Shown: piece after piece, positions 1 through 8,952 of the stretch
Position numbering within the stretch: position 1 is the stretch's first letter
How the letters are laid out: each line of letters opens with the position of its first letter
Notes under the pieces: generated by a model
The model's input: only the letters and a program-made list of their open reading frames with translations
Database searches by the model: none
What the model was told of the DNA's origin: nothing
Made by a program: the position numbers and the translations under genes
DNA from: Hominenteromicrobium mulieris
GTDB taxonomy: Bacteria; Bacillota; Clostridia; Oscillospirales; Acutalibacteraceae
Reading direction: 5' to 3' (one strand)
Assembly (NCBI RefSeq): GCF_020687165.1
Contig: NZ_JAJEQC010000004.1
DNA length: 64,000 nt

Positions 1-798
1 GACCTGCTGCTTGCCCCGAAAAACGAGCTGATCCGCAATATCATGGAAACGAACATTATTTACGTTTCCACCCATACCGATAAAGAAGAAGTGGCCTCCC
101 TGTTCGGCAAGTACGATTTTCTTGCCGTGCCGGTCGTCGATAACGAAGAGCGCCTTGTGGGCATTGTCACCGTTGACGACGCGATCGATGTTATTCAGGA
201 TGAGGCAACGGAAGATATCGAAATGATGGCGGCTATCACGCCGACCGATAAGCCGTACATGAAGACGGGCGTTTTTGCCACATGGAAAAAACGTATCCCG
301 TGGCTTTTGCTCCTCATGATCTCCGCTACATTTACGGGCAGCATCATCACCTCGTTTGAAGATGCGCTTTCCGCTTCCATTGTGCTGACGGGTTTTATCC
401 CCATGCTGATGGACACGGGCGGCAACGCGGGCAGTCAGGCTTCGGTCTCCATCATCCGCGGTCTTTCCCTCGGCGAGATCGAATATAAAGACGTTGGGCG
501 TATCCTCTGGAAGGAGGCGCGCGTGGCTTTTTTGTGCGGTGTTTCGCTTGCCGCCGCAAACTTTGTCAAATTGCTGCTCATCGATCGTGTGACCATTCCG
601 GTCGCCATCGTTGTGTGCAGCACGCTTGTTGTAACGGTGCTCGCCGCAAAACTCGTCGGCTGCTCGCTGCCGGTGCTTGCAAAGCGCATCGGTTTTGACC
701 CGGCCGTCATGGCCAGTCCTTTCATCACGACCATTGTAGACGCGCTTTCCTTGCTGATCTACTTCCGCATTGCGTGCGCGGTGCTGCATATCGGTTAA
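1..798 (+). CDS. mgtE: Magnesium transporter MgtE, C-terminal part
   Basis: This is the 3' part of a Mg2+ transporter gene; the reading frame is open from base 1, so the true start lies before the window. What remains is the end of the second CBS domain (ending near VDDAIDVIQDEATEDIE) followed by the MgtE membrane domain with about five helices. The membrane domain carries the family signature around PMLMDTGGNAGSQAS, where the acidic residue lines the Mg2+ pore. In the family the cytosolic N and CBS domains sense Mg2+ and gate the pore. The gene ends 27 bp before the transglutaminase-like gene, which has its own GGAGG-type ribosome site, so co-transcription is possible. Confidence 0.95.
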   Translation, partial: DLLLAPKNELIRNIMETNIIYVSTHTDKEEVASLFGKYDFLAVPVVDNEERLVGIVTVDDAIDVIQDEATEDIEMMAAITPTDKPYMKTGVFATWKKRIPWLLLLMISATFTGSIITSFEDALSASIVLTGFIPMLMDTGGNAGSQASVSIIRGLSLGEIEYKDVGRILWKEARVAFLCGVSLAAANFVKLLLIDRVTIPVAIVVCSTLVVTVLAAKLVGCSLPVLAKRIGFDPAVMASPFITTIVDALSLLIYFRIACAVLHIG

Positions 799-825
799 CT
801 TTATCCATCAGAGGAGGCTGCTGTT

Positions 826-2196
826 ATGAACCAAAAAGATATTGAAACACTTGCAATCGCACTGCCGGAAGACATTTTAAAAGCAAAATGGTGCGGCGAT
901 TTTGACCGCGCGTTCCACCTGATCGACCTATACCTTGCAAACGAGAAAGTCCCGGCATTTATGAAAACACGCCTTGCACTGGAGCGTGAGGTCTTGAAAG
1001 CACTGCCGACGGGCTACACATACAGCGAAGAAGACGCTTTGGCGTTCGTGCAGAAGGAAATTCCGGATTTCACGAAGGCAGAGCTTGACGCATTGCGTGA
1101 CCGCGGTGCTATCGACTGGATCTACATCAACGGCAAAACGACGTATTCCCGCACGTTCTACGATACGCTTTTGGGCGTTTACCCGGATATCGCCACGCGT
1201 GCAGGCAAGCCGCCGAAGGACAAAAGTGATCGTGTGGAATTTCTGCGCCAAAATGTACGCGACATGAAAAAAGACGGTGACGCGCTGTGGAGCATTCAGC
1301 TGCGCGCCCAGTTCCGTCTGCATGACGATGTTTTCCGTCCCGGCGAAGAACTGACCGTGCATCTTCCCGTACCGAAGAACGCGATGAACATGCGCGACAT
1401 TGAGATCCTTGCGACCTCCCACCCCATTTATAAGCTTGCAGATGAAAATGCACCCGCGCGCACGGTCTCGTTCCGCGGCAAATTCGAGAAAAACGAAACC
1501 TTCTGGGTCGAATACAAATATCTTTCCTATGTGAAATACAACAACCTCGAATCCGCACAGGTCAGTGCAGAGCAGCCGACGTTCGACACCGAGGAGCTTT
1601 ACCCGCACATTCGCTTCACGCCGCTCATCCGTGCGCTTTGCAAAGAGCTTTCCGGCGATGAGAAGAACCCGCTTCTGCTCGCACGCAGATTTTACGACTA
1701 CTGCACGAAGGTCGGTACATATTCGTATGTGCGCGAATACTTCGCGCTGCCGGGCAGCATTCCGGATTATTACGGCGCGGGGCTGCACGGGGACTGCGGC
1801 GTGCAGGCGCTGCTGTTCATCACGCTGTGCCGCTGCGCAGGTATTCCTGCCCGTTGGCAGAGCGGCCTGTTCGTCACGCCGGACGACACCGGCTGCCACG
1901 ACTGGGCGCAGTTCTACATTGCTCCCTACGGCTGGCTGTTTGCAGACCCGTCCTTCGGCGGCAGTGCGCACCGCATGGGCGACAGCGAGCGCAACGACTT
2001 CTACTTCGGCAATCTCGACCCGTTCCGCATGGCGGCAAACAGCGAGCTTCAGGCGGATTTTGACCCGCCAAAGACACAGCTGCGCATCGACCCGTTCGAC
2101 AACCAGCGCGGCGAAGCCGAATACGCAGACGTCGGCATCCGCTGGATGGACAAGGAGTGCGACTGGAAGACCATCGAAATGAAGAAGCTCTCTTAA
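826..2196 (+). CDS. Transglutaminase-like (papain-fold) protein, cytoplasmic
   Basis: 456 residues with no signal peptide or membrane helix. The C-terminal third holds a transglutaminase-like core with a visible catalytic triad: Cys in GLHGDCGVQALL, His in TGCHDWAQFY and Asp in LFADPSFGG. The N-terminal 300 residues match nothing I recognise. The family includes proteases and cross-linking enzymes, and the substrate here cannot be told. The start is set by GAGGAGG about 9 bases upstream. A hairpin with a T-run follows the stop, so the transcript probably ends before recQ. Confidence 0.8.
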   Translation: MNQKDIETLAIALPEDILKAKWCGDFDRAFHLIDLYLANEKVPAFMKTRLALEREVLKALPTGYTYSEEDALAFVQKEIPDFTKAELDALRDRGAIDWIYINGKTTYSRTFYDTLLGVYPDIATRAGKPPKDKSDRVEFLRQNVRDMKKDGDALWSIQLRAQFRLHDDVFRPGEELTVHLPVPKNAMNMRDIEILATSHPIYKLADENAPARTVSFRGKFEKNETFWVEYKYLSYVKYNNLESAQVSAEQPTFDTEELYPHIRFTPLIRALCKELSGDEKNPLLLARRFYDYCTKVGTYSYVREYFALPGSIPDYYGAGLHGDCGVQALLFITLCRCAGIPARWQSGLFVTPDDTGCHDWAQFYIAPYGWLFADPSFGGSAHRMGDSERNDFYFGNLDPFRMAANSELQADFDPPKTQLRIDPFDNQRGEAEYADVGIRWMDKECDWKTIEMKKLS

Positions 2197-2211
2197 TTTA
2201 AAACGTTAAAT

Positions 2212-2246
2212 GCCCGCCGTGCTTTTGCACGCGCGGGTATTTTTGA
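2212..2246 (+). terminator. Rho-independent terminator after the transglutaminase-like gene
   Basis: The arms CCCGC+CGTGC and GCACG+GCGGG enclose a short T loop with one bulge and are followed by TATTTTT. It lies between the transglutaminase-like gene and recQ. Confidence 0.75.
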
Positions 2247-2264
2247 CCGTAAAGGAACAGATCT

Positions 2265-4082
2265 ATGGAAACGAAACTCGATATTCTGCGGCGCTATTTC
2301 GGTTACACGTCCTTTCGCCTCGGTCAGGAGGAAATTGTAGATGCACTGCTCACGGGCCGCGATGCGCTGTGCGTCATGCCGACGGGCGCAGGCAAATCCG
2401 TGTGCTATCAGGTGCCGGCACTCCTGCTGCCGGGCATCACGCTTGTCATCTCCCCGCTCATTTCGCTGATGAAAGATCAGGTAGAATCGCTGACGCAGGC
2501 GGGCGTGCACGCGGCATACCTCAACAGCTCGCTCACCCCGGCACAGTACAGCCGCGCACTACACAATTTATCCGAGGGATTGTATAAGCTCGTCTACGTC
2601 GCGCCGGAGCGCCTTTCGACCGAGAACTTCCGCACGGCCGTAGAGAACCTCAATATTTCTCTCATCGCCGTGGATGAAGCGCACTGCGTCTCTCAGTGGG
2701 GGCAGGACTTCCGCCCGGACTATTTAAAGATTGCGGAATTTGCCGAAAGTTTGAAAAATCGCCCGACGATCGGCGCATTCACCGCCACGGCAACAAAAGC
2801 CGTGCGCAAGGACATTGCGGAGCACCTGCACCTCATTGACCCCGTGCGTATCACGACGGGCTTTGACCGCCCGAACTTATATTTCGGCGTGCAGATGCCG
2901 CACAGTAAGGCGCTGGCGCTTTTGAAGCTCATTGAGGAACGCCCGGGCAAATGCGGCATTGTGTACTGCTCCACGCGCCGCACCGTGGAAGAAGTGGACG
3001 CGCTTTTAAACGACAAGGGCATCCCTTCCACGCGCTACCACGCCGGTCTGCCGGAGGAAGAACGCAGGCGGAATCAGGACGATTTCGTCTATGACCGCAA
3101 GCCCATTATGGTCGCGACGAACGCGTTCGGCATGGGCATCGATAAATCCAACGTGTCGTTCGTCATCCACTACAACATGCCGAAAAACCTCGAGAGCTAT
3201 TATCAGGAAGCCGGGCGTGCCGGACGCGACGGCAGTCCCGCCGAGTGTATTTTGCTTTACAGCCCGCAGGACGTGCGCACGAACCGCTATTTAATCGAAA
3301 ACAGCGACCCGAACCCCGACCTCGACTTTGAAACGCAGGAAAAGCTCATCCAGCGCGAATACGACCGTCTGCGAAAAATGACATATTACTGCACGACGGC
3401 TGATTGCCTGCGCGCATTCATCTTAAAATACTTCGGCGAGCCCGCCGAGGAATACTGCGGCAATTGCTCCAGCTGCGCGGGCGGCTCCATTTTGGTAGAG
3501 GCCACCGTGGAAGCACAGCAGGTGCTCTCCTGCGTGGCGCGCACCGGGCAGCGGCTCGGCATCAGCATGATCTGCGACATTCTGCGCGGCAGCGAAAATG
3601 AGCGTGTTTTGCAAATGAATCTGCAAACACAGTCCACCTACGGGCTCATGCGCGAAAAGCCGATTTTTGAAATTAAGCGTATCATCGACGCACTTTTGAT
3701 GCAGGAATTGCTCATCCAGACCGACGGGCAATATCCGGTTTTAAAGCTGACGCAGAACGCGCGGCCGGTTTTGCTTGGGGAAAAAAGCTTTGAAATGCGT
3801 ATTCCCGTGCCGCAGGAAAAAGCGAAGAAGCCGGACAAGGCCGCAGGCGATGCCGACCCGGAGCTTTTCGCACGGCTGAAAAAGCTGCGTGCCGCGCTTG
3901 CCGCAAAAGCGAGCGTGCCGGCCTACGTCGTTTTCACCGACACCACTTTGCGCGATATGTGCGCCAAAATGCCGACGGACGAACAGGAGCTTTTGCAGGT
4001 CTCCGGTGTGGGCGAGCGCAAGGCGCATCGCTACGGCAAGGCCTTTTTGGAAGAGATCAACCGCAAAGCGGAGGAAGAATAA
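2265..4082 (+). CDS. recQ: ATP-dependent DNA helicase RecQ
   Basis: 605 residues, normal RecQ length. The SF2 helicase core has Walker A at MPTGAGKSVCYQ, a DEAH box in AVDEAHCVSQWGQDFRPDY and motif VI in YYQEAGRAGRDG. The RQC zinc site is seen as Cys residues around EEYCGNCSSC. A C-terminal HRDC-like segment includes LLQVSGVGERKAHRYG. RecQ unwinds recombination and repair intermediates 3'-5'. The ribosome site AAAGGA lies before the ATG. The stop TAA abuts the ATG of the UvrA-like gene, so the two form an operon. Confidence 0.96.
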   Translation: METKLDILRRYFGYTSFRLGQEEIVDALLTGRDALCVMPTGAGKSVCYQVPALLLPGITLVISPLISLMKDQVESLTQAGVHAAYLNSSLTPAQYSRALHNLSEGLYKLVYVAPERLSTENFRTAVENLNISLIAVDEAHCVSQWGQDFRPDYLKIAEFAESLKNRPTIGAFTATATKAVRKDIAEHLHLIDPVRITTGFDRPNLYFGVQMPHSKALALLKLIEERPGKCGIVYCSTRRTVEEVDALLNDKGIPSTRYHAGLPEEERRRNQDDFVYDRKPIMVATNAFGMGIDKSNVSFVIHYNMPKNLESYYQEAGRAGRDGSPAECILLYSPQDVRTNRYLIENSDPNPDLDFETQEKLIQREYDRLRKMTYYCTTADCLRAFILKYFGEPAEEYCGNCSSCAGGSILVEATVEAQQVLSCVARTGQRLGISMICDILRGSENERVLQMNLQTQSTYGLMREKPIFEIKRIIDALLMQELLIQTDGQYPVLKLTQNARPVLLGEKSFEMRIPVPQEKAKKPDKAAGDADPELFARLKKLRAALAAKASVPAYVVFTDTTLRDMCAKMPTDEQELLQVSGVGERKAHRYGKAFLEEINRKAEEE

Positions 4083-6584
4083 ATGGAACAAGCAAAGCAC
4101 AAATTCAATCTTGTCGACCACATCGAGGTGCGCGGTGCGCGCGTGCACAACCTCAAAAACATTGACATCCATGTGCCGCTGCATAAGATCGTTGGCGTAG
4201 CGGGTGTTTCGGGCTCCGGCAAATCGTCGCTTGCGCTCGGTGTTTTGTATGCAGAGGGCTCACGGCGGTATTTGGAGTCGCTTTCCACCTACACGCGCCG
4301 CCGTATGACGCAGGCGGCACAGGCGCAGGTGGACGAAGTTCTATATGTCCCGGCCGCACTCGCACTGCACCAGCGCCCCAATGTCCCGGGCATCCGCAGC
4401 ACATTCGGCACGGGCACGGAGTTACTCAACAGCCTGCGCCTGATGTACTCGCGCCTTGCAAGCCACCGTTGCCCGAACGGGCACTACATTCAGCCGACAT
4501 TGGCCGTCGCGGCGGGTCAGCCGTGCGTGTGCCCCGTTTGCGGTGCGGAATTTTTCGCGCCGTCCGCGGAGGAACTCGCGTTCAACAGCCAAGGCGCGTG
4601 CCGCAAATGTGACGGCACCGGCATCGTGCGCATTGTGGACGAAAGCACCCTTGTACCGGACGACACCCTCACGATTGACGAAGGCGCCGTGCGCCCGTGG
4701 CAGACGCTGATGTGGTCTTTGATGAAGGACATCGCCCGCGACCTCGGCGTGCGCACCGACGTGCCGTTCCGCGAGCTGACGGAAAAAGAAAAGGACATCG
4801 TGTTTCATGGCCCTGCCATTAAAAAGCACATGATCTACCAGAATAAAACGAGCGGCGCAGCAGGCGAAATGGATTTCACCTACTTCAACGCCGTGTATAC
4901 CGTGGAAAACGCACTCTCCAAAGTCAAAGATGAAAACGGCATGAAGCGCGTGGAAAAGTTTCTCAAGGCCGAACCGTGCCCGGACTGCGGCGGCTCACGG
5001 CTATCGGAGAAAGCTCGCGCTCCGAAGCTTCGCGGCATTTCTTTAGATGAAGTCTGCCGTATGACGCTCGCCGACCTCACCGATTGGGTCGCGGACGTGC
5101 CGGGTTCGCTGCCCGAAGAAATGCGTCCCATGGCGCAGAGCATATGCGATTCGTTTACATTGAATGCCAAGCGCCTTTTGGAGTTAGGGCTCGGCTACCT
5201 GACGCTCGACCGCGCCGCCTCCACGCTTTCCACAGGCGAGCGCCAGCGCATGCAGCTTGCCCGTGCCGTACGCAACCGCACCACCGGCGTTTTATATGTG
5301 CTCGATGAGCCTTCCATCGGCTTGCACCCGGCGAACATCGTCGGCCTCACCGGCGTGATGCACGATCTCATCGACGACGGCAACTCCGTTCTGCTCGTCG
5401 ACCATGACACGCAGATTTTGAGCGAGGCCGACTGGCTCATTGAAATGGGCCCGGAAGCCGGTGCAAAAGGCGGCCATGTCATCGCGGAGGGCACAACAGA
5501 TGACATTAAGATAAACGAAAACTCGCAGATTGGCCCGTTTTTGGCGGGAAAGCAGGGCATCTCGCGACAGAAAGCACCCGAAAGCGAGCTTTTCCAAAAC
5601 GGCGCTATTCACCTTTCCACCGACCGCATCCATACGGTGAAGCCGCTCGAAGTGGATATTCCGAAAGGCCGCCTGACCGTTGTTACGGGCGTTTCCGGCT
5701 CCGGCAAAACGACGCTCATTCTGGAAAGCCTTATCCCGGCGCTTTCGGCGCATATTCGTGGTGAAAGGCTACCAGCGCATGTGAAGTCGGTCAGCGCCGA
5801 GGGCATTGACCAAGTGAAGCTCATCGATGCTACGCCTATCGGTATCAACGTGCGCTCCACCGTTGCGACATACGCCAATGTGCACGATGAGCTGCGTAAA
5901 ATTTTCGCCCGCACGCCGGACGCAAAAAAAAGCAAATACAAAGCCGGCGACTTCTCCTACAACACCGGCAAACTGCGCTGCCCCACCTGCGACGGTACCG
6001 GCAGTATCAGCCTGGACGTGCAGTTTTTGCCCGATGTGAATATCCCCTGCCCGGACTGCCGCGGCAGCCGTTACGGCAAAGACGCATCGAAGATCCGCTG
6101 CGTGACGAAAAGCGGCGAAGCGTACACCCTGCCCGAAATCATGGACATGGACGTGCGCACGGCGCTTTCGGCCTGCAAGGACTGGAAGCTCGTCTCGCAA
6201 AGATTAAATGTCTTAAACAGCCTAGGCCTCGGCTACCTCACGCTCGGTGAGGAAACGCCCGGACTTTCGGGCGGCGAAGCGCAGCGCTTAAAGCTTGCGA
6301 GTGAGATGGGCAAGGCACAGAGCGGCTCCGTGTTCGTGTTCGACGAGCCGACCATCGGCCTGCACCCGCTCGACGTGCAGACACTGCTCACCGTGTTCCA
6401 AACGCTCATCGAAAGCGGCGCGACCGTTATTGTTATTGAGCACGACCTCGACGTCATCCGCAGCGCTGATTACATTCTCGATATGGGTCCCGGCGGCGGT
6501 GAAGCGGGCGGTCGGCTTGTCGCCTGCGGAACTCCGGAACAGATCAAAAACGCCGCGGACAGCGTGACCGGAAAATTTATTTAA
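4083..6584 (+). CDS. Short UvrA-like excinuclease ATPase (class II)
   Basis: 833 residues against about 940 for canonical UvrA. It has two ABC ATPase modules: Walker A VSGSGKSSLALG near the N terminus and VTGVSGSGKTTLI in the second half, with signatures LSTGERQRMQLA and LSGGEAQRLKLA. Zinc-binding Cys sets are visible (CPVCGAEFF...CRKCDGTG and CPTCDGTG...CPDCRGSR). The short length fits UvrA paralogues lacking the UvrB-interaction domain, which are linked to DNA-damage or drug tolerance rather than classical excision; that assignment is inferred. It starts directly at the recQ stop, with GGAGGAAG as ribosome site inside recQ. Confidence 0.88.
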   Translation: MEQAKHKFNLVDHIEVRGARVHNLKNIDIHVPLHKIVGVAGVSGSGKSSLALGVLYAEGSRRYLESLSTYTRRRMTQAAQAQVDEVLYVPAALALHQRPNVPGIRSTFGTGTELLNSLRLMYSRLASHRCPNGHYIQPTLAVAAGQPCVCPVCGAEFFAPSAEELAFNSQGACRKCDGTGIVRIVDESTLVPDDTLTIDEGAVRPWQTLMWSLMKDIARDLGVRTDVPFRELTEKEKDIVFHGPAIKKHMIYQNKTSGAAGEMDFTYFNAVYTVENALSKVKDENGMKRVEKFLKAEPCPDCGGSRLSEKARAPKLRGISLDEVCRMTLADLTDWVADVPGSLPEEMRPMAQSICDSFTLNAKRLLELGLGYLTLDRAASTLSTGERQRMQLARAVRNRTTGVLYVLDEPSIGLHPANIVGLTGVMHDLIDDGNSVLLVDHDTQILSEADWLIEMGPEAGAKGGHVIAEGTTDDIKINENSQIGPFLAGKQGISRQKAPESELFQNGAIHLSTDRIHTVKPLEVDIPKGRLTVVTGVSGSGKTTLILESLIPALSAHIRGERLPAHVKSVSAEGIDQVKLIDATPIGINVRSTVATYANVHDELRKIFARTPDAKKSKYKAGDFSYNTGKLRCPTCDGTGSISLDVQFLPDVNIPCPDCRGSRYGKDASKIRCVTKSGEAYTLPEIMDMDVRTALSACKDWKLVSQRLNVLNSLGLGYLTLGEETPGLSGGEAQRLKLASEMGKAQSGSVFVFDEPTIGLHPLDVQTLLTVFQTLIESGATVIVIEHDLDVIRSADYILDMGPGGGEAGGRLVACGTPEQIKNAADSVTGKFI

Positions 6585-6589
6585 ACCAA

Positions 6590-6631
6590 GCGCGTGTACC
6601 CACAACTCCGTGTGATGCACGCGCCTTTTTT
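6590..6631 (+). terminator. Terminator of the recQ/uvrA-like operon
   Basis: The arms GCGCGTG and CACGCGC are separated by about 21 nt and followed by CTTTTTTATT. The T-run touches the last codons of the convergent sigK gene. Confidence 0.75.
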
Positions 6632-7313
6632 ATTCGTCGAATGCTTTTCGCAGTTTTTGCAGCGCTTTTTTCTCAAGGCGCGAGACATAGCTGCGGGAAA
6701 TGTTCAGCTTTTTTGCGACTTCTCTCTGCACGAGCGGTCGCTGGCCCGTAAGCCCGTAGCGCAGCAAAATGATCTCGCGCTCGCGCGGCGAAAGACGGGT
6801 CTTCACCGCGTCGTACAACTGCCGCACCTTCATGCGCAAGTCGATGTCCTCCAAAATGTGGTCGTCCGTCGCGATGGTGTCGAGCAGTGTCAGCGTGTTG
6901 CCGTCCTTGTCGGTATCGATGGGATCATTCAGCGATACGTCCTGCGCTGTTTTTTTCGCGCTGCGGAAGAACATCAGAATCTCATTTTCAATGCACCGCG
7001 AAGCGTAGCTCGAAAGCCGAATGCCCTTTGTCGGGTCGAAGCTGTCCACAGCCTTGATGAGCCCCACCGTGCCAATGGAAACGAGGTCATCGCGGTCATT
7101 TTCATCGGCATAGTATTTCTTCGCAATGTGCGCCACAAGCCGTAAATTGTGTTCGATGAGTTTTTGCCGCGCGTGGTGGTCGCCCGCCGCCATTTGCTCC
7201 AGATATTTTTTCTCCTCCGCCGCAGTCAGCGCCTTTGGAAATGACCCGGCGCTTGTGATGTGCAGAAAGAAAAACAAAATCGACGATAAATACTCCAAAA
7301 GCCCCCAAAGCAT
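6630..7313 (-). CDS. sigK: Sporulation sigma factor SigmaK
   Basis: 227 residues and uninterrupted, with no skin-type element. It has a hydrophobic N-terminal stretch (LEYLSSILFFFLHI) of the type removed from pro-sigmaK. Region 2 is clear (HNLRLVAHIAKKYY, then DLVSIGTVGLIKAVDSFDPTKG), and the region 4 HTH ends REVAKKLNISRSYVSRLEKKALQKLRK. SigmaK drives late mother-cell genes (coat, spore maturation). The ATG at 7313 is preceded by AGGGGGAG; an in-frame GTG two codons earlier is less likely. It follows the histidine phosphatase of the pyr operon. The start codon lies in an inverted repeat (see the regulatory entry). Confidence 0.93.
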   Translation of the reverse strand: MLWGLLEYLSSILFFFLHITSAGSFPKALTAAEEKKYLEQMAAGDHHARQKLIEHNLRLVAHIAKKYYADENDRDDLVSIGTVGLIKAVDSFDPTKGIRLSSYASRCIENEILMFFRSAKKTAQDVSLNDPIDTDKDGNTLTLLDTIATDDHILEDIDLRMKVRQLYDAVKTRLSPREREIILLRYGLTGQRPLVQREVAKKLNISRSYVSRLEKKALQKLRKAFDE

Positions 7314-7355
7314 ACCCACTCCCCCTTTAGAGAATGGTATGCTTCAGGGGCTTTT
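7297..7355 (-). promoter_or_regulatory. Inverted repeat covering the sigK start codon
   Basis: Two 20-nt arms (7297-7316 and 7336-7355) match at 18 of 20 positions around a 19-nt loop. In the sigK mRNA sense the Shine-Dalgarno GGGGGAG lies in the loop and the ATG in the distal arm; the hairpin is followed by CTTTTGG. It may act as terminator or attenuator of the upstream pyr operon, or as a translation control for sigK. Confidence 0.6.
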
Positions 7356-7375
7356 CTTATGTCTTTTGCTATATG

Positions 7376-8035
7376 TTATTTGTGGACAACATACTGGTTC
7401 GGGTCGCCAAGCAGTTCCTTCGGCAAGTGGCTTTTATCGCTGAGGCGCACCGTTTCCACGCTGCCGTCTTTGCCGATATAAAATTCCGAAACCGAGGTGT
7501 TGCCGCCGATACGAATATCACTCAAACGTTCAATATCGTGCTCCAAAATCTCACACGCCATGCAGCGCAACAAAAAGCCGTGCGACGTGATGACCGCTGT
7601 TTTGCCCATGCAATCCGCTTTCACGCGTGCAAGCGCTTTTTTTGCGCGGTCATAGACTTCCGCTGTCGTCTCCCCCTCCGGAAAAATGCAGTTTTGCGGG
7701 GAATTCTGCCACTTTTCGGCAAATACTGGATAATCCGCAAACGCTTTGTCAAGCTTCATACCGGACAGCGCGCCAACATCCACTTCCATCAGCTCCGGCA
7801 GTTTTATGATGGGCAAACTGTGGTACAAATCCACCGCTTCCGCCGTTTTATACGCGCGCTTTAACGGGCTCGAATACACAGCATCGATGGGGATGTTCCG
7901 AAACCGCAGCGCCAAAAGCGCCAACTGCTTTTCTCCTGTAGCGCTGATATCGAGGTCAAGCTGACCCTGAAAAATATTCTCGTGGTTGCCGAGGCTTTCG
8001 CAGTGGCGCACAAGATATAAGTGCAATTTTTCCAT
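7376..8035 (-). CDS. Histidine phosphatase (phosphoglycerate mutase-like)
   Basis: About 219 residues of the RHG-type histidine phosphatase superfamily. The phospho-acceptor His is in LVRHCESLGN (C in place of the usual G), the second catalytic His in VITSHGFLLRC, and the acidic residue in LPELMEVDVGALSG. The substrate is unknown; relatives act on phosphosugars, cobalamin precursors or phosphoglycerate. The ATG at 8035 lies just after the pyrD stop; a GTG at 8047 overlapping pyrD is possible. It is co-oriented at the end of the pyrimidine operon, and a nucleotide-linked substrate is only a guess. Confidence 0.85.
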   Translation of the reverse strand: MEKLHLYLVRHCESLGNHENIFQGQLDLDISATGEKQLALLALRFRNIPIDAVYSSPLKRAYKTAEAVDLYHSLPIIKLPELMEVDVGALSGMKLDKAFADYPVFAEKWQNSPQNCIFPEGETTAEVYDRAKKALARVKADCMGKTAVITSHGFLLRCMACEILEHDIERLSDIRIGGNTSVSEFYIGKDGSVETVRLSDKSHLPKELLGDPNQYVVHK

Positions 8036-8040
8036 ATCAT

Positions 8041-8952
8041 TTACCACGGACGCATCGCACCGGTCAATTCGGAAAGGGTCTTCACGCCGTTTTTATCCAT
8101 GTAATTCGTAAGCCCTTCGGTAATCTTCACGGGCGCATACGGGTCTGTGAACAGCACGGTGCCGATCTGCAGCGCCGTCGCACCTGCAAGCAGCATTTCC
8201 ACGGCGTCCTGCCACGTGCTGATGCCGCCGAGACCGACGATCGGAATTTTCACCTTCTGATACGTCTGCCACACCATGCGCACCGCAATGGGCAAAAGCG
8301 CCGGGCCGGAGAAGCCACCTGTGTTGTTGTGAATGATCGGACGCTTCGTGTTGATGTCGATACGCATGCCGGTCAGCGTGTTGATCATGGAGACGGCATC
8401 CGCACCGGCGCTTTCCGCCGCGAGCGCGATCTCGGAAATGTCCGTCACATTCGGGGAAAGCTTCACCATCAGCGGCTTTTTGCAATGCGCGCGCACCGCT
8501 TTCGTGATGTCTTCAACGCCTGCGCAGCTCGTGCCGAACTGCACGCCGCCCTGCTTCACGTTCGGGCAGGAAATGTTCATTTCGATCATGTCGATGTCGG
8601 TGTCATTCAGTTTTTCCGCCATGGCGCAGTAATCCTCCGGCGTGTTGCCGGCAATGTTCGCAATGATGGTCACGCCCTGCTCGCGCAGCCACGGGAGATC
8701 TTTTTCGATGAAGTGATCGACACCCGGATTTTGCAGACCCACGGCATTCAGCATACCGCCGGGGGCTTCCGCAATGCGCGGCGCAGGATTGCCCGGTCGC
8801 GCCTTTAACGTGATGCCCTTAGAAGAAATACCGCCGAGTGCGGAGAGCGGGTAAAACTCTGCATATTCGCGACCGAAACCGAACGTGCCGGACGCCGCAA
8901 TGAGCGGGTTATGGAACTCCACACCCGCAACCGAAACCTTTAAATCAGCCAT
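8041..8952 (-). CDS. pyrD: Dihydroorotate dehydrogenase B, catalytic subunit
   Basis: 303 residues, class 1B size. It oxidises dihydroorotate to orotate using FMN. Family motifs include the N-terminal FHNPLIAASGTFGFGREYAE, EMNISCPNVKQGG with the catalytic Cys region (class 1 enzymes use Cys as base), and the FMN phosphate loop VGLGGISTWQDAVEMLLAGA. It pairs with PyrK, encoded directly upstream with a 1-base overlap. In class 1B enzymes electrons leave via PyrK's FAD and 2Fe-2S to NAD+. Confidence 0.97.
   Translation of the reverse strand: MADLKVSVAGVEFHNPLIAASGTFGFGREYAEFYPLSALGGISSKGITLKARPGNPAPRIAEAPGGMLNAVGLQNPGVDHFIEKDLPWLREQGVTIIANIAGNTPEDYCAMAEKLNDTDIDMIEMNISCPNVKQGGVQFGTSCAGVEDITKAVRAHCKKPLMVKLSPNVTDISEIALAAESAGADAVSMINTLTGMRIDINTKRPIIHNNTGGFSGPALLPIAVRMVWQTYQKVKIPIVGLGGISTWQDAVEMLLAGATALQIGTVLFTDPYAPVKITEGLTNYMDKNGVKTLSELTGAMRPW

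Noticed and set aside
928..1971. 347-codon minus-strand frame opposite the transglutaminase-like gene
   Set aside because: Antisense shadow; the plus-strand protein has a complete catalytic triad.
6630..7313. skin-element interruption of sigK
   Set aside because: The gene is continuous through regions 2 to 4 and no recombinase is nearby.
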